From Ichthyophis bannanicus (Eukaryota > Chordata > Amphibia > Gymnophiona > Ichthyophiidae): DNA of 64,000 bases. The stretch is from positions 1,307,301,519 through 1,307,365,518 of the forward strand of contig CM066033.1 in NCBI GenBank assembly GCA_033557465.1, written 5' to 3'. The notes beneath the pieces are model-generated. The model was not told where the DNA came from. It made no database searches and saw only the letters and a program-made list of their open reading frames with translations. The position numbers were made by a program, and so were the translations under genes. Of this stretch, positions 39,024-49,759 are shown in pieces (the stretch's first letter is position 1; every line of letters starts with the position of its first letter).

Positions 39024-40538
39024 TTAATAATGGTTTATGGACCTTTCCTCCAGGAACTTGTCCAAACCTTTTTTAAACCCAGCTACACTAACAGCCTTTA
39101 CTACATCCTCCGGTAACAAATTCCAGAGTTTGATTACACGTTGAGTGAAAAAATATTTTCTTTTATTAGTCATAAATACCTTTATTGCATGTCCCCTAAT
39201 CTTTCTATATTCTGATAATGTAAACAATCGATTGTAAACATTTACCCGTTTCACTCCGTTCATTAATTTATAGACTTCTATCATATCTCCCCTCAGCCGT
39301 CTCGTTTCCAGGTTAAAGAGCCCTAACTTTTTTAGCCTTTCTTCAAAGGGGTATCCTTCCATCCCCTTTACCATTATGGTGGCTCTTCTCTGAACCTTTT
39401 CTAATAACGCTATACCCTTTTTAAGATACGGCGACCAGAATTGCACACAATATTCAAGGTGCGGTCTCACCATGGAACGATATAGAGACATTATAATATC
39501 CTTTGTTTTATTTTCCATTCCTTTCCTTATGATACCTAGCATTCTATTTGCTCTCTTGGCCGCCGCTGCACACTGGGCGGAGGGTTTTAACACGTTATCC
39601 ACAATGACGCCTAAATCTTTTTCCTGGGTGGTGGTTCCTAATATGGAACCTTGCATCGTGTAACCATAGTTTGGGTTGTTCTTCCCTGGGTGCATAACTT
39701 TGCACTTGTCCACATTAAATTTCATCTGCCATTTTGATGCCCAGTTTTCCAATTTATCAAGATCCTCTTGCAAATTTTCCACAATCCTCTTGGGTTTTAA
39801 CAACTTTAAATAGTTTTGTGTCATCTGCAAATTTGATAACCTCACTCGTTATTCCCTTTTCCAGGTCATTTATGAATATGTCAAAAAGCAGTGGACCCAG
39901 CACAGATCCCTAGGGTACACCACTATTCACCTTTCTCCATTGGGAAAATTGGCCATTTAGCCCTACACTCTGCTTTCTATCTTTTAACCAGTTCCTGATC
40001 CACAATAGTACACTGCCTCCTATCCCATGAGTCTTTAGTTTTGCCAAAAGTCTCTGAGGGACCTTGTCAAAGGCTTTCTGAAAGTCCAAATACACTATAT
40101 CAACCGACTCACCTTTGTCTACCTGTATATTCACACCTTAAAAAAAAACAGATTAGTAACACAAGATCTTCCTTGCCTAAAGCCATGTTGGCTGTCTCCC
40201 ATTAAGCCATGACTATCTATATGTTCAGCAATTTTATTCTTTATGATGGTTTCTACCATTTTTCCCAGTACTGACGTCAGGCTCATCAGTCTGTAGTTTC
40301 CTGGATCACCCCTGGAACCCTTTTTAAAAATTGGCGTTATGTTCGTCATCCTCCAATCTTCAGGTATTACAGATGATTTTAATGATAGCTCACAGATTAC
40401 TAATAGCAAGTCTGCAATCTCATATTTCAGTTCTTTCAACACCCTTGGATGTATATCATCCGGCCCAGGTGATTTGCTACTCTTCAGTTTATCTAATAGT
40501 TGTAATACATCTTCCCGATGTATCGATATTTCCTTCAA
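39024..40538 (-). pseudogene. CR1 ORF2 reverse transcriptase part
   Basis: Three frame segments. 40538-40131 has the first RT blocks (LKSSKSPGPDDIHPRVLKEL, NITPIFKKGSRGDPGNYR, GFRQGRSCVTN). 40134-39910 has VDIVYLDFQKAFDKVPQRLL. 39845-39024 starts just after the catalytic FADD (readable at about 39820-39832 in another frame) and continues to the CR1 C-terminus [10 protein letters not shown]. At least three frameshifts or stops. It matches the CR1 fragment at 28370-28895. Confidence 0.85.
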
Positions 40539-40792
40539 TTATTCCGCACCTTTAAATACCACTTCAATCGTGGGTAACATCCCTACATCTTCCTCAGTAA
40601 AGACTGAAGCAAAGAATTCATTCAGTTTCTCCGCTATCGCCTTGTCACCCCTTAGTGCCCCTTTAACCCCTCTATCATCTAATGGACCAACTGACTCTCA
40701 CAGGTTTTTTCCTACGAATGTACTTGAAAAAGTCTTTATTTCGCGTTTTTGCTTCCGCAGAAAGCTTCTTCTCAAATTCTCCCTTTGCCTGC

Positions 40793-42352
40793 TGTCAGAC
40801 GGCTGCCTGGGTGAGAATCTTCACACTCTTGGCAAGTGCATATTTCTATATGATTTGCAAGGTATTGTGGGCAATGTAGTTCATTCACACCAGACACAGC
40901 TGCTGACAATAATTTAGTTGTGCTCTTGGGTAAAGCCAATAAGATTTTTATTTATGGGGTTATTTCTCCCAACACAGATATGCTTGGTAGCACATAAATT
41001 AGGTTACTTGCTTTCAGTGTTAACTTGGAAAAAACAAAGTTAAAATCAGGAAAACAACAAATGAAAAGCCACAAAGCAAGAAACAAACTGTTCTTTTTAG
41101 GTTAACTTCTGATTACTTCCCACATAGATACAGAAGTGATTCTCTCCTAGCTCACAAGCAATTAGGTAAGGCTTAATTGCTAGCAGTTACCAGCTGAAAC
41201 CCCTTAGCTGGCTTGCCTTCCATTGTGTGGGTCAAATCCTGCTCCAGGAGCTTTTCTGAGTAGATTAAAGAACAAATTTGTATTTCTTTGTGATGGTTGC
41301 TGTACTTTATAACAGAAAGTTACCAACGGAGTTTAGATAGAGAGCAGTCCATATAAACAGGATCCTCATCTGCTATTATTCCCCCTTGTTCAACAAGCAT
41401 GGGTTCAATACCATGGATTGGCACAGATGAATCTCTCAATGGAGCATTTTCAGGAGAATACTTGTTTCCCTGCTGTCTTTCAAGGTTATAGCTAGGGCAT
41501 AGATCAGTGTTCATACCTGAGCTTCCATTGCTGCTAGAGTTCCTCTCTATATAGCCTGGCCAGTATGTAGTCCAGTTCTTATGTCCAGCCTTCCAATCCA
41601 GATCCCTGGACACTGGATCTCTCTTCACATACCTTCTGGCACAGGTCTTAGGGTCCCTTACACGTGCAGCCGTCTCCCTCACAGCCAGGTAGCCTCTGGT
41701 GATTCCTAGCTCTGCAGCACCATTCCTCTGGCTTTCCCCAGTCCAATGGTGTATGCTGGCCCTTGGAATACCTCCCAGTATACGTACTGCTTTGGACTCT
41801 TCTAGACCTCTCAAAGGCTTTTCTCTTCCTTCTTCCAAAGGGTCTCTTTCCCTCTCTGTCCGTCCGGTTTGGCTTCTGCTTCTGATGATCCTTCAGATAA
41901 AACTGATGATCAAACTCAAGCTGATTCTCAGGATACTGAGGACAATTCTCTGGATATCCAAGGTGATCATGAAGATGGTCATCTGTAGAATAAACTCTAC
42001 TCTTATTCTGCTTAGATGAGTGTTCCTCCCTAACACAGCGCAGCTGTGCTGAATCAGGCCTTGCCCTTTGAGATGAGTGTTCCATCCTAGCACAGCGCAG
42101 CTATGCTGAATCAAGCCCTGCCCTTTGCAATGAGTGCTTGGGGATTACCTCATAGCCCTTTTGATTGAACACACGTTTTCTCACTTCAGCTCCTCTCATG
42201 GCTGTTGGAAACCTGGTGTATTCTGGGACTGGTAGTCTTTTATGGCAAAATTCTGTTTTCTTATTTCTACCAGCACTGACAGGTTGCTTGTTCAGAGACA
42301 CTTCACCTTTTCTATAGCCCCTTCCTGACCTATGATAAGCTTCCTTATCACA
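40793..42352 (-). repeat. Gypsy 3' LTR
   Basis: 1560 bp. Starts TGTGATAAGG and ends CCGTCTGACA on the minus strand. It has two to three imperfect copies of an approximately 52-bp unit near 42020-42130 (AGCACAGCGCAGCTGTGCTG type). The integrase frame runs into it and stops at 42101. Confidence 0.9.
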
Positions 42353-43924
42353 TACCCCCCTGCTTAAGTTATTACGGACTGGTTTAACTGGTGAAACTTC
42401 TTTCCTACAGTCCGTAATACCTACGAGAGTGTTATCATTTTGAAGCTCACTTACTTCCTGACTGGCTTCAGGGACATTATTTACAGGCCTCTCCTTCCAA
42501 GACTTAAGTACATTAATATGGTAGGTCTGCCTACGCCCTCTTGCATTTTCTACCACATAAGATACTGGGCTCACTTGTTTAACAACCTTCCATGGCCCTT
42601 TCCACTGTACTTCAAATTTTGAGGCTGTACCTGCTACTTGAACCAAAACCTTTTCACCAATGCTTAATTGGCGGCTTTTGGCCTTCCTATCATACCACCC
42701 TTTCTGGCGAACTTGACTGTCCTGCAGGTTCCTCTCAGCAACCTGCGACGTCCTTTTCAAACGTGCTCTCAAGTCACGTAGAAACAGTGGCACCTCCTGA
42801 CTTCCTGGTTCAGGATCAATCCATTGTTCCCGCAAAATGTCTAACAAACCCCGTGGAGCCCTACCATACATCAATTCATATGGGGTTACACCTAGGGACA
42901 CCTGAATTCTTTCCCTGCAGGCATACAAGGCAAAAGGCAATAACATATCCCATTCTTTTACCTCTCCTGCTAACCCCCTTCTCAACATTTGTTTGAGAGT
43001 TTGGTTGAATCTCTCCACCAAACCGTTTGATTGTGGATGGTAGGCTGAGGTTTTCACATGATGAATTCCAAAGGCATCCCAGACCTGGGCCAAATATTTG
43101 GATACAAAATTGGACCCTCGGTCAGTCAACACCTCTCTTGGGAATCCCACTTCACAAAACAATTTTACTAGCTCTAAAGCTATTGTTTTTGCAGAAACAT
43201 TCCTCAATGGTATGGCCCAGGGAAACCTTGTTGCCTGATCTACCATAACTAGGATGTATTGGAAACCTCGGGGCGTTTTGACTAATGGGCCTACAATATC
43301 CATGGCAATGCGACCAATTGGGTCTGTAATAATTGGCATGGGAATCAATGGCACCACCGGTGGGTGAGCCGCTGTAACTCGCTGACACGCTGGACATGCA
43401 GCACAAAACTGGGCAGTTTCTTTGAAGATACCTGGCCAGTAAAAATGCTTAAGTATTTGATCCAGCATTCCTTGCATCCCTTTATGACCTCCCACTGGAT
43501 GATCATGTGCTAATCTAAGTACTAGCCCTTTGAAAGTTGTGGGTACCACCAATTGTTTACGTATGGTCCCATTTCTGGGGTCCTGACTCTCTCTATATAA
43601 TATTTCATTATCTAGTCTGAATCTGGGCAATTCCTCCCTGACCTCCTGAGCATACTTAAAAGCTCGGGTGAGAGCTTGATCAGCTCGCTGCTCTTGTGGA
43701 AAGTTAGGAAACTTTGCCACTAACTCAGCTGGCACCCAGGGTAAACTTTGACCAGCTAACATCTCAGCCCTACCCTGTGCTCTGCAAAGTCTCTCACGCC
43801 GCTTTTGTGCTTTCAACTTTCTTACTTTACCAGATGATGGGGTTATTAAATCAACATGAGAGGGTAAGTCTCCTAATAACTCTGCCTGCTCCCCCTCCTC
43901 CTTCTGCTGGCTCTCTACCTTAGC
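42101..43924 (-). CDS. Gypsy integrase polyprotein (open frame)
   Basis: Continues in the gag-protease frame after the TAG at 43925-43927. Integrase domains: HHCC zinc finger (HDHPVGGHKGMQGML, then CAACPACQR), the catalytic core with MDIVGP, TDRGSNFVS and NGLVERFNQTL (D, D, E), and a C-terminal GPY/F-type region (WKGPWKVVKQVSPVSYVV, YHINVLKSW). It inserts reverse-transcribed DNA. Conserved motifs appear complete. The last 85 residues are encoded by the LTR. No reverse transcriptase or RNase H is encoded, so the copy depends on another element. Confidence 0.85.
   Translation of the reverse strand, partial: AKVESQQKEEGEQAELLGDLPSHVDLITPSSGKVRKLKAQKRRERLCRAQGRAEMLAGQSLPWVPAELVAKFPNFPQEQRADQALTRAFKYAQEVREELPRFRLDNEILYRESQDPRNGTIRKQLVVPTTFKGLVLRLAHDHPVGGHKGMQGMLDQILKHFYWPGIFKETAQFCAACPACQRVTAAHPPVVPLIPMPIITDPIGRIAMDIVGPLVKTPRGFQYILVMVDQATRFPWAIPLRNVSAKTIALELVKLFCEVGFPREVLTDRGSNFVSKYLAQVWDAFGIHHVKTSAYHPQSNGLVERFNQTLKQMLRRGLAGEVKEWDMLLPFALYACRERIQVSLGVTPYELMYGRAPRGLLDILREQWIDPEPGSQEVPLFLRDLRARLKRTSQVAERNLQDSQVRQKGWYDRKAKSRQLSIGEKVLVQVAGTASKFEVQWKGPWKVVKQVSPVSYVVENARGRRQTYHINVLKSWKERPVNNVPEASQEVSELQNDNTLVGITDCRKEVSPVKPVRNNLSRGVCDKEAYHRSGRGYRKGEVSLNKQPVSAGRNKKTEFCHKRLPVPEYTRFPTAMRGAEVRKRVFNQKGYEVIPKHSLQRAGLDSA
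42353..42363 (-). promoter_or_regulatory. Gypsy polypurine tract
   Basis: The minus strand reads GCAGGGGGGTA directly before the 3' LTR start. Confidence 0.7.
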
Positions 43925-45337
43925 CTACGAGCGGGTGGATACAAGGCCCCTCTTATTACCCATAGTTTGGCCTTCTGGAAGCTGAACCATCTTTTTAGCT
44001 AGGGACTGAGGACTTCCAAAGAAAGGCCCGGGAGCTATTTCCATTATTCCTTCTCCCTCCTTCTTTCCTAGCCCTTTCACTAGTCCTTGCTTAAATCTTG
44101 GCCAGTCTCTTCCTAGAACCAAATCAAAGGGTAGCCTAGGCACCACTGCTAACAGGACTTTCTCTTGTTCCCCCAGGCACTTAACCTTTAGCCTATAGGT
44201 GGGATATGATGTTGCAGCACCATGAATGCATCTGATGTGAACTTGGCTTTCAGGGGTTCTAGGCACAAATCCTTTTTGGGCCTCTATTCTCTGCCAAAGC
44301 CTTTCTGACATCATACTCTGGTCTGCCCCAGAGTCTAACAAAGTATTTATGGTAATTCCTTGCACATCAACCATCAAAAGAAATCCTTCCTTGGGCTGTT
44401 CTAACTCCACACCCATTAAGCTAGTGTGTGACTGGCACCCCTTTTCTAAATGTCCCCATTTTCCACATTTGAAACATTTCATTCTATTCCACTGTGTCAT
44501 CTGGTTTGATACAGTACATTCATTTTCAGAAACATTTTTAATTATTTTCTTTTCTGATACAGCACATCTTGCTTCAGCATCAATCTTCAGAGGGCCACCC
44601 ATTCTATGGCAAGCCTGCGTGGCTTCCAAGAATCTCTCTGCTAGCATGGTTGCCTCTCCAAGATTTTGGCAATTTTGCTGTATAAGGAAAGTGTGCAAAT
44701 CTTTAGGCACCCCAGACATAAATTGTTCAAGCATTATAATATCTAATAACATTTCTACTGTCTTTTGCTCAGGCTCCAACCATTTTACAGCTAAACCTCT
44801 GATTCTCTGACTCAGAGCCCTGGGTGTTTCACCCACTCTCAATGTAGTAGCTCTAAACATTCGCCTATACTCTGAAATAGACAACCCTAGGCGATCTCTA
44901 ATAGCAGCCTTTACATCCTTATAATTCAAAGCCTGGGCTGCTGGCATTGCTCTGTAAGCTGCAAGCGCCTCTCCAGTTAATGAGGCTGCCAGCCTTACTG
45001 CCCACTGGGTCTCTGGCCATGCTAATGCTTGTGCCACTCTTTCAAAAGACTCTAGAAAATCATCAACATTATCATCTGGAGTTAGCTTCCCAAAACTAAA
45101 TGCCCCAATCCCTTGATTGAGTCCCACACTGTCCACATGTGGTGTACCAGTATTTACTGCTGGTCTTGCATCTGTTCCACTTTGGTTCTTCAGCTCAACT
45201 AGGGCTTGCACCAGATCAAGCACTGGCCTCTGCTGGTCCATTAAGGCTCTCATAGCAGTGTCCTGAGCCTGCTGTGCTAGCTCCTGCTGCCTGCTGAACT
45301 GGGCTGCCATCCACTGAGCTAGTTCCTTTGAATCCAT
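43925..45337 (-). CDS. Gypsy gag-protease, SCAN-related capsid
   Basis: Start chosen at MDSKELAQW (45337); the open frame extends 39 codons upstream. A Gln-rich N-terminus is followed by a capsid with FGKLTPDDNVDDFLESFERV and a region SEYRRMFRATTLRVGETPRA, LSQRIRGLAVKWLEPEQKT, MLEQFMSGVPKDLHTFLIQQ that resembles vertebrate SCAN domains, known to derive from Gmr1-like gag. Then one CCHC knuckle (CFKCGKWGHLEKGC) and a retropepsin with LLDSGADQS and a DLVLGRDWP end. Terminated by TAG, with integrase in the same frame. Confidence 0.85.
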   Translation of the reverse strand: MDSKELAQWMAAQFSRQQELAQQAQDTAMRALMDQQRPVLDLVQALVELKNQSGTDARPAVNTGTPHVDSVGLNQGIGAFSFGKLTPDDNVDDFLESFERVAQALAWPETQWAVRLAASLTGEALAAYRAMPAAQALNYKDVKAAIRDRLGLSISEYRRMFRATTLRVGETPRALSQRIRGLAVKWLEPEQKTVEMLLDIIMLEQFMSGVPKDLHTFLIQQNCQNLGEATMLAERFLEATQACHRMGGPLKIDAEARCAVSEKKIIKNVSENECTVSNQMTQWNRMKCFKCGKWGHLEKGCQSHTSLMGVELEQPKEGFLLMVDVQGITINTLLDSGADQSMMSERLWQRIEAQKGFVPRTPESQVHIRCIHGAATSYPTYRLKVKCLGEQEKVLLAVVPRLPFDLVLGRDWPRFKQGLVKGLGKKEGEGIMEIAPGPFFGSPQSLAKKMVQLPEGQTMGNKRGLVSTRS

Positions 45338-45669
45338 CTTGAACCCTGTAAGAAAATACAAAGAAAAAAACACAGTGCACCACCTTCCAAACAGGTGTTT
45401 TTTTTCTACACTCTTTTTTTTTTCAATTACCCTGTGCTTACTCCCATCCACCACTAGACATGCCCAGGTACTTATTACCTTGTCTCAGTGATGAATCCAG
45501 CTCTGCACAGGGTCTTTTCTTCCTGGGACAACTTCCTGGAACAACCACTTCTCCTCCAAAGTGCAGTTGAGTGAAAATCTTTTTTTCCAGCTTTAAACTT
45601 GAACTTTAGTTGTAATCCTCAGCAAGTAAATCCCCTTTGTGCAAAAGCAATCCGAAAAACTACGCCATT

Positions 45670-47225
45670 TGTCAGACGGCTGCCTGGGTGAGAATCTTCA
45701 CACTCTTGGCAAGTGCATATTTCTATATGATTTGCAAGGTATTGTGGGCAATGTAGTTCATTCACACCAGACATAGCTGCTGACAATAATTTAGTTGTGC
45801 TCTTGGGTAAAGCCAATAAGATTTTTATTTATGGGGTTATTTCTCCCAACACAGATATGCTTGGTAGCACATAAATTAGGCTACTTGCTTTCAGTGTTAA
45901 CTTGGAAAAAACAAAGTTAAAATCAGGAAAACAACAAATGAAAAGCCACAAAGCAAGAAACAAACTGTTCTTTTTAGGTTAACTTCTGATTACTTCCCAC
46001 ATAGATACAGAAGTGATTCTCTCCTAGCTCACAAGCAATTAGGTAAGGCTTAATTGCTAGCAGTTACCAGCTGAAACCCCTTAGCTGGCTTGCCTTCCAC
46101 TGTGTGGGTCAAATCCTGCTCCAGGAGCTTTTCTGAGAAGATTAAAGAACAAATTTGTATTTCTTTGTGATGGTTGCTGTACTTTATAACAGAAAGATAC
46201 CAACGGAGTTTAGATAGAGAGCAGTCCATATAAACAGGATCCTCATCTGCTATTATTCCCCCTTGTTCAACAAGCATGGGTTCAATATCATGGATTGGCA
46301 CAGATGAATCTCTCAATGGAGCATTTTCAGGAGAATACTTGTTTCCCTGCTGTCTTTCAAGGTTATAGCTAGGGCATAGATCAGTGTTCATACCTGAGCT
46401 TCCATTGCTGCTAGAGTTCCTCTCTATATAGCCTGGCCAGTATGTAGTCCAGTTCTTATGTCCAGCCTTCCAATCCAGATCCCTGGACACTGGATCTCTC
46501 TTCACATACCTTCTGGCACAGGTCTTAGGTTCCCTTACACATGCAGCCGTCTCCCTCACAGGTAGCCTCTGGTGATTCCTAGCTCTGCAGCACCATTCCT
46601 CTGGCTTTCCCCAGTCCAATGGTGTATGCTGGCCCTTGGAATACCTCCCAGTATACGTACTGCTTTGGACTCTTCTAGACCTCTCAAAGGCTTTTCTCTT
46701 CCTTCTTCCAAAGGGTCTCTTTCCCTCTCTGTCCGTCCGGTTTGGCTTCTGCTTCTGATGATCCTTCAGATGAAACTGATGATCAAACTCAAGCTGATTC
46801 TCAGGATACTGAGGACAATTCTCTGGATATCCAAGGTGATCATGAAGATGGTCATCTGTAGAATAAACTCTACTCTTATTCTGCTTAGATGAGTGTTCCT
46901 CCCTAACACAGCGCAGCTGTGCTGAATCAGGCCTTGCCCTTTGAGATGAGTGTTCCATCCTAGCACAGCGCAGCTGTGCTGAATCAAGCCCTGCCCTTTG
47001 CAATGAGTGCTTGGGGATTACCTCATAGCCCTTTTGATTGAACACACGTTTTCTCACTTCAGCTCCTCTCATGGCTGTTGGAAACCTGGTGCATTCTGGG
47101 ACTGGTAGTCTTTTATGGCAAAATTCTGTTTTCTCATTTCTACCAGCACTGACAGGTTGCTTGTTCAGAGACACTTCACCTTTTCTATAGCCCCTTCCTG
47201 AGCTATGATAAGCTGCCTTATCACA
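45670..47225 (-). repeat. Gypsy 5' LTR with long open frame
   Basis: 1556 bp. The minus strand carries an uninterrupted frame of about 390 codons through the LTR (to 46050), continuing from CR1 coding sequence upstream; the 3' LTR copy of this frame is broken by small changes, including the 4-bp indel. The primer site after the LTR begins TGGCGTAG at about 45667, compatible with the last 8 nt of a tRNA-Ser, but the match does not continue. Confidence 0.85.
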
Positions 47226-47229
47226 CTGC

Positions 47230-47617
47230 CTTATCAATGCCTTGCATTTAACTTGCCATTGCTTGTGCTGTTTCCAGGTTTCGACGTTTGGCTCTTTTTT
47301 CCATTTACTGAAAGATGCTTTTTTGGCAACAACAGCCTCTCTGACCTCACCTTTAAACCATGCTGGCAGTTTTTTGGACTTCCTTCCACTTTTCTTAAAG
47401 CGTGGAATACACCTGGTCTGGGCATCCAAGATAGTATTTTTCAACAACGCCAAAGCTTGATGTAAGTCTTTAACCTTTGCAACTGTTCCTTTTAGTTTTT
47501 TCTTAACTATTTTCCTCATTTTATCATAGTCTCCCTTTTGAAAGTTAAAAGGTAGTACTGTGGATTTCCTTACCATCCCTCCTTCATTAATTAGATCAAA
47601 CGCGATCATGCTATGAT
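47230..47617 (-). pseudogene. CR1 ORF2 linker between endonuclease and RT
   Basis: Reads MIAFDLINEGGMVRKSTVLP, VKDLHQALALLKNTILDAQT, KLPAWFKGEVREAVVAKK and KALIRQCDKAA, typical of the CR1 segment between endonuclease and RT. It ends where the Gypsy element is inserted. Confidence 0.75.
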
Positions 47618-47624
47618 CACTATT

Positions 47625-49060
47625 TATTTATTTATTTATTTATTTCAACTTCTTATATACCGCACTCTTTGACATCAGCGCGGTTTACAGATAACATAAA
47701 GAAACCAGAACAACAGGCTGTTTGGTATTACATATAACAGGAGTATCAACTTGGATAACATGGGAGAACTATTTACATGGAGTATAATCTATTAACTAGA
47801 TAACATGCTCGAACTATTTATATAAAATTAGCAGGAATGCTTGGAACAAGGAGAGAGACTGTGGATTGTGTTAGGGTGGGGCTATTATGTTACGCTTCAT
47901 GTGGATTGTATTAGGGTGGGGCTATTATGTTACGCTTCATGTGGGGTAGTATTTGATGAAAAGGTGCAGTTTAAGGGCCTTTCTGAACTGGGTTAGGTCG
48001 GTTATGGCGCGGAGATCAGGTGTGAGAGAATTCCAGCATTTTGGTGCGCTAAACATGAAAGCTCTGTTTGACGTTGATAGGCTGCATGTTGTTATAGCCT
48101 TTGGGGTTGTTAGTGAGTTTAATGCTGCCTGTCTCCTATTTCTGTTTGATGGGACAGTTTGGATGAGTTTAGAAAGTGATGTGGACGATAAACCATTTAT
48201 GGCCTTAAAAGTGAGAATAAGGGTTTTGAATGTAAGTCTTCCGTGTATAGGGAGCCAATGGAGCTGTTTGAGGATAGGTGTGATGTGTTCATTTTTGGGC
48301 GCTCCTAGAAGAACCCTGGCAGCGGTGTTCATGGCAAGCTGTAAGGAGCTTACGGTGGATTTTGGGAGTCCTTGTAGAATGGAGTTGGCGAAGTCGAAAT
48401 GCGGTAGTATCAGAGCTTGGTAGATGGTTCTGAAGTCTTCGTGGTCTAGTAGGGGACGTAGGTGTCTGAGTGTGCGTATTTTGAAGTACACAGATTTCAC
48501 GATATTGTTTATGTGTGATTTCATATCGAGCTTATGGTCTAGTGTGACTCCGAGGTATTTTATTGTTTCCTTGGTGCCTAGGTCAGCTCCCTTGACACTT
48601 ATATGTGGTGGTGGAGTGAAGTTGGGGTCTCTTGTGATAAAGAGAACCTCAGTTTTCTTATGCTGAATGCGGAGGCTCTGTGACAGGAGCCATTGTGAGA
48701 CTGCGTCGAAGGAGTTCGTTATAGGCAATAAATCCATTTGCATTGTGGAGAATGGCATGTAGAGTAGGATATCGTCGGCGTATATCATACATTTCACATT
48801 GAAAGACCTGATGATATCGCAGATAGGCTGCATATAGATGTTGAACATGAGGGATGAGAGTGAGGACCCTTGCGGAACGCCTTGTCTTTAATGGAAGAGT
48901 TTTGATTCTCCTGTTGCAGATTTAACGTATTGCATTCTGGTATCGAGGTATGATTTACACCATTCAAGTGCTGAGTTGCAGATGCCTTTTTCTTTCAGTC
49001 GACCGAGGAGAATCTCGTGATTTACCGAGTCAAACGCTGCTATTGCCACTATTGCACCCC
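47625..49060 (-). mobile_element. L2 LINE 3' half
   Basis: Inserted in CR1 with CACTATT at 47618-47624 and 49061-49067. The 3' end has (ATTT)n in complement, then the GCGCGGTTTACA complement shared with the SINE tail. A GTGGATTGTATTAGGGTGGG, GCTATTATGTTACGCTTCAT unit is tandemly duplicated at 47865-47940. Confidence 0.85.
47937..48848 (-). pseudogene. L2 reverse transcriptase C-terminal half
   Basis: 303 codons open. It begins at MFNIYMQPICDI, includes the catalytic YADD (YADDILLYMPF), a thumb with KKTEVLFITRD and IKYLGVTLD, and the L2/CR1-type C-terminus with TPILKQLHWLPIHGRLTFK and RNRRQAALNSLTTP. The N-terminal RT blocks precede in another frame (FDSVNHEILLGRLKEKGI, 49020-48970; GVPQGS-like near 48870). 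It is 5'-truncated within RT; no endonuclease. Confidence 0.88.
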
Positions 49061-49067
49061 CACTATT

Positions 49068-49727
49068 GCCAAGTGGCCCCAACAACCTTATGTCTTGCAC
49101 CAGATCTGGTGTCCCACTAAGGACTAGGTCCAATATGGTTTCCCCTCTGGTCGGTTCATGAACCAGCTGCTCCAAGAAGCAGTCATTTATTTCATCTAGG
49201 AACTTTATCTCCCTAGCATGTCCTGCTGTGACACTGACCCAGTCGATACCGGGGAAATTGATATCACCCATTATTATTACTGTGCTGTAATGTTTCTTAG
49301 CTTCCTTGATTTATTTGAGCATTTCATCATTCGTTTGTTCATTCTGGCCAAGCGGTCGATAGTACACCCTCACTGCCATTGCCTTCCCCTTTTTACATGG
49401 AATTTCAATCCATAGAGATTCTACAGCAAATTTTGTTTCCTGCCAAACTTTAATTCTTTGTGACTCAATGCCCTCTCTAACATAGAGCACAACCCCTCCA
49501 CCAATTTGATCAGCTCTATCATTACGATATAGTTTGTACCCAGGTATCACAGTGTCCCACTGGTTGTCCTCCTTCCACCTTGTCTCTGAGATTCCAGTCA
49601 TATCTAACCTTTCATTTAGTGCTATATATTCTAACTCTCCCATCTTATTTTTTAGACTTCTAGAATTTGCATACAAGCATTTTAGAGACCATATTTTATT
49701 CATATTAATTTGGCTATTGGTAGGCAT
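49068..49727 (-). pseudogene. CR1 ORF2 APE endonuclease part
   Basis: Reads WSLKCLYANSRSLKNKMGEL, DMTGISETRWKEDNQW, VRVYYRPLGQNEQTNDE and, after a frameshift near 49311, MGDINFPGIDW and GETILDLVLSGTPDLV. These are the CR1 endonuclease blocks. The SDH block is lost at the L2 insertion. Confidence 0.85.
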
Positions 49728-49759
49728 GGTAATTTAGGATCTTTAAGCTCTGTCTGCTC

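Larger units (their letters stand above)
40793..47225 (-). mobile_element. Gmr1-like Gypsy LTR element lacking RT
   Basis: LTR retrotransposon with 1560-bp and 1556-bp LTRs (about 14 substitutions and one 4-bp indel, under 1%), TG...CA ends and a 4-bp duplication CTGC (40789-40792, 47226-47229) in CR1 coding sequence. The internal region encodes a SCAN-related gag with protease, one in-frame TAG, then integrase, and goes straight to the polypurine tract. Integrase directly after protease is the pol order of Gmr1-like elements; the RT and RNase H that should follow are absent. Confidence 0.85.

Noticed and set aside
41320..42085. Separate host genes in the Gypsy 3' LTR
   Set aside because: The frames are repeated in the other LTR and are broken versions of it.
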